A stretch of 64,000 nucleotides of DNA, taken from NCBI RefSeq assembly GCF_042680125.1, contig NZ_JBHTNY010000001.1; one strand, given 5' to 3'. The notes under the pieces are model-generated. The model saw nothing but the letters and a program-made list of their open reading frames with translations. It was not told the origin of the DNA and searched no databases. Positions 61,966 to 64,000 of this stretch are shown here, in pieces. The translations under genes and the position numbers were made by a program. Within the stretch, counting starts at the first letter, position 1. The number at the start of each line of letters is the position of its first letter. The DNA comes from Robinsoniella peoriensis (lineage in GTDB: Bacteria; Bacillota; Clostridia; Lachnospirales; Lachnospiraceae).

Positions 61966-63375
61966 CTACGTAATCGTCATATTGATGACATCATAATTAT
62001 TCTCCGTTAATTCCCGGAATGCATGTCCGAACTGTTTACTATTCCTGGCATGTATGCTTTCCCTTATGTCATGTGATATACTTGACCAATGGAGGACTGG
62101 TTCTTCACCGCTTTCCTCTATACGCAGAATACTTCCATTTAATAAGAGCAACGTGATTTTACTGTAAATTTCGCGTATCGCAGCAAGTGGACAATGATGA
62201 ACTACCGCCTGCAATCCCGCACTAAGCGTTGCAACCAGAGATCTTTTTTCATCTGATATGGATATTGCTTCCCCAATGGAATCCAATAATCTCTCCGGGA
62301 TATAAGGAAATACACACTGAAAAACGGGTTCGCTTGTTATAATCAGCAGTTGCATGGCTTCTAGAAAAGTTTTCAATTTATATTCCAGCATTAACCCCTT
62401 CACATTATACAGCGTTTCGGGTTCTCCATGAGCAATTGCCCTGGTTCCTACGCCATTCATTGTTTTTGCTACGCCCAGTTTATTCAGTAAGCCGATGGTA
62501 CGGCGCATCGTGATTTCTGATACATGATAAACATCTGCTAATGCTGAAGTGCCAGGCAGCAGTTCCCCAATCGGATAGTCCCCCTGATTAATTTTACATA
62601 TCATGTCAATTGCAATGATATCGCAGTATCTGGTTCGTCCTTTACGAGGCTCCCAACAAAAGGATTCCTGACCCGCATTTTCCAGGTTCGCTGCGAATAC
62701 TTCTAAGCAGTTCTCTATTTTATTAAATAATTTTTCAATTAATTGTTCTACCTTTTGTTTTACCAGACTCCTGTTTCCCTTTTGAAACTCAAATATGCAC
62801 TGAACATATTTCTCATTTATATCCTGCAAAAACAAAACTGTTTCACTTTTTCCGCAATGGGTATAAAGTACATCCGTAAAGGAACTTTCGGCAAAAATAA
62901 GGACATCATAGTAAAGGCTGAATGCTGTTTGATTTATGAGCGCATGCAAACATTTTTCAAATTGCTGATACAAATGCCTGTCAACAAAAACACCTCCATA
63001 AATAAATGTCTCTGAAATGTCTGGGTATAACTTTTCAATATGATACAAACTCTGATAACAGATAACCGGTAAAATTAACTTGAGACTTCTACTTAAGTCA
63101 AGTAATGCAGCAGCACGTTTTTTAAAAGTATCACTTTCAAGATAATTTTCATATGGTTTCGATAATATAGAGGTGGCTTTACCACGGTTAAGTTTTATAA
63201 AACCATCATTTTCAAGCATTTTGAGAGCCCGCTGTGCAGGGCAATACGAAACCTGATAGCGTTTTGCAATATCCCGGGCTGATGGAAAATGCTCTCCGTC
63301 ATCAAAGAAACCCAGTTGTATCTGCCCCGCAAGTATGCGATAAATAGTTTGTTCCTGACTGTTAGGGTTATGCAT
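61966..63375 (-). CDS. Transcriptional regulator with two GntR-type winged helices (469 aa)
   Basis: Two GntR-like helix-turn-helix domains are visible in one chain. The first is at about residues 5-75 (GEHFPSARDIAKRYQVSYCPAQRALKMLENDGFI). The second is at about 255-330 (GELLPGTSALADVYHVSEITMRRTIGLLNKLGV, with wing NGVGTRAI). Each is followed by a helical region, the second resembling a C-terminal effector domain. Standard GntR regulators have one such domain, so this is an internal duplication or fusion. It lies alone between the two inverted tRNA-Cys genes; the target is unknown. AAGGAAG precedes two adjacent ATGs (63378 and 63375); the second is better spaced. Confidence 0.8.
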   Translation of the reverse strand: MHNPNSQEQTIYRILAGQIQLGFFDDGEHFPSARDIAKRYQVSYCPAQRALKMLENDGFIKLNRGKATSILSKPYENYLESDTFKKRAAALLDLSRSLKLILPVICYQSLYHIEKLYPDISETFIYGGVFVDRHLYQQFEKCLHALINQTAFSLYYDVLIFAESSFTDVLYTHCGKSETVLFLQDINEKYVQCIFEFQKGNRSLVKQKVEQLIEKLFNKIENCLEVFAANLENAGQESFCWEPRKGRTRYCDIIAIDMICKINQGDYPIGELLPGTSALADVYHVSEITMRRTIGLLNKLGVAKTMNGVGTRAIAHGEPETLYNVKGLMLEYKLKTFLEAMQLLIITSEPVFQCVFPYIPERLLDSIGEAISISDEKRSLVATLSAGLQAVVHHCPLAAIREIYSKITLLLLNGSILRIEESGEEPVLHWSSISHDIRESIHARNSKQFGHAFRELTENNYDVINMTIT

Positions 63376-63505
63376 CATGTACTTCCTTTCCACAATTTTT
63401 CCAGTGTATAAAATAACATAACATGTATATATAATAACACATATAACTGAATTTCGGATTTGTTTTTATTATTATATCTATACTCTCAAATATAATGAAT
63501 GCAAA

Positions 63506-63535
63506 AAGCTCTAGAAAGTATTCTTTCTAGAGCTT
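63506..63535 (-). terminator. Intrinsic terminator of the minus-strand tRNA cluster
   Basis: Perfect 13-bp stem AAGCTCTAGAAAG (63506-63518) with its complement (63523-63535) and a 4-nt loop. TTTT follows on the minus strand, just past tRNA-Cys. Confidence 0.92.
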
Positions 63536-63541
63536 CTAAAG

Positions 63542-63612
63542 AGGCGACAACCAGATTTGAACTGGTGATCAGGGTGTTGCAGACCCATGCCTTACCACTT
63601 GGCTATGTCGCC
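63542..63612 (-). tRNA. tRNA-Cys (anticodon GCA), second copy
   Basis: Exact reverse complement of the tRNA at 61737-61807 over all 71 nt. Similarity extends a few bases into both flanks (AGAT.C upstream, CTCTT downstream). Last gene of the minus-strand cluster Asn-Glu-Cys. Confidence 0.95.
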
Positions 63613-63679
63613 GTATCTATTATCTATTATATTCATCCCGATGATCAAATATTCCTAAAAATAATTTAATCAAATCAAA

Positions 63680-63751
63680 TGACTCCAAGGGGATTTGAAC
63701 CCCTGTTACCGCCGTGAAAGGGCGGTGTCTTAACCGCTTGACCATGGAGCC
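63680..63751 (-). tRNA. tRNA-Glu (anticodon UUC)
   Basis: Acceptor GGCTCCA with TGGAGTC (one G-U), anticodon loop CTTTCAC (UUC), T-arm AGGGG..CCCCT with TTCAAAT, discriminator A. CCA is not encoded. Confidence 0.94.
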
Positions 63752-63807
63752 TTGCTTTACTTGCCTTTTATCCTTTTAAATACTTAGCCATTTTGTTAAG
63801 TACTTAG

Positions 63808-63879
63808 CTCCCCGAGTTGGGCTCGAACCAACAACCCTTCGGTTAACAGCCGAATGCTCTACCATTGAGCTATCGAGGA
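63808..63879 (-). tRNA. tRNA-Asn (anticodon GUU)
   Basis: Acceptor TCCTCGA with TCGGGGA, anticodon loop CTGTTAA (GUU), T-loop TTCGAGC, discriminator G. First visible gene of the cluster. The 121 bases to its right hold no recognisable gene. An rRNA operon further upstream is a usual arrangement but cannot be seen here. Confidence 0.94.
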
Positions 63880-64000
63880 TTATACTGCTTTTTTGAAAAG
63901 CCATATACCTTCAAAACCACATACAGAAATTCATCAAATATCATCCGTTCTTGCATTACCAACTTCGTTGATCATATCAACTTTATTGACATTATCCTAA

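Noticed and set aside
61737..63612. Inverted tRNA-Cys pair considered as ends of a transposon or integrated element
   Set aside because: No integrase or transposase lies between them, both tRNAs are complete with their own terminators, and no target duplication is visible.

Overview
The window looks like a chromosomal stretch of a low-GC, spore-forming anaerobic Firmicute of the Lachnospiraceae, probably close to Blautia (inference). The evidence is a Spo0E-type sporulation phosphatase, several YesN/YesM-type two-component regulators, very large secreted glycosidases with Ig/FN3 tails, a corrinoid O-demethylase module, an ECF transporter and a NisI/SpaI-type immunity lipoprotein. Most of the left half is on the minus strand.

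Region 1-25.3 kb is mainly a carbohydrate locus. Two giant secreted GH127/GH146-type (DUF1680) beta-L-arabinofuranosidase candidates, one cut by the left edge, bracket a furanose-type ABC transporter (binding protein, double ATPase, two permeases). Between them sit three CheY-AraC response regulators, one YesM-type histidine kinase, and a second binding protein without transporter genes that probably serves as a sensor. The likely job is to release, sense and import an arabinofuranose-like sugar. A thioredoxin system (DUF6132, trxA, trxB) and small regulators lie to the left. A roughly 360-nt, GC-rich, heavily folded intergenic element lies between the binding-protein gene and the ATPase gene. 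Its 80-bp hairpin keeps its pairing by G-U wobbles only when read as plus-strand RNA, so it is the best candidate here for something undescribed.

Region 25.6-31.5 kb holds two HipA-family kinase modules side by side: a CtkA-like kinase broken by a one-base frameshift with an unrecognised partner, and an intact hipBA pair with an operator-like palindrome. They are followed by a metallophosphoesterase with an unknown C-terminal domain and rarA. Region 31.8-36.3 kb is a methyltransferase-corrinoid protein-transporter operon (O-demethylation type) with a divergent TetR regulator. Region 36.5-43 kb is a Crp/Fnr regulator divergent from an MFS transporter, nucleoside hydrolase and four-gene ECF transporter. 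This reads as nucleoside salvage, and both promoters and a Crp-like operator are visible.

Region 43-53.6 kb carries a GH78-like rhamnosidase with an AraC regulator, a PurO-type IMP cyclohydrolase, an oxidative pentose-phosphate operon (lactonase, gnd, zwf), and lysA divergent from a LysR regulator. Region 53.6-61.5 kb has a decayed helicase-associated-domain fragment, a lantibiotic-immunity lipoprotein, amt plus a PII protein behind a leader terminator, a rubredoxin-like fragment, a GNAT acetyltransferase, an M24 peptidase, a YjjG-type phosphatase and a lipoprotein hydrolase. The right end has a plus-strand tRNA-Cys, a regulator with two GntR-type HTH domains, and a minus-strand tRNA cluster Asn-Glu-Cys. 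The two tRNA-Cys genes are identical and inverted. Calls rest on reading motifs and translations by eye; no database search was run.
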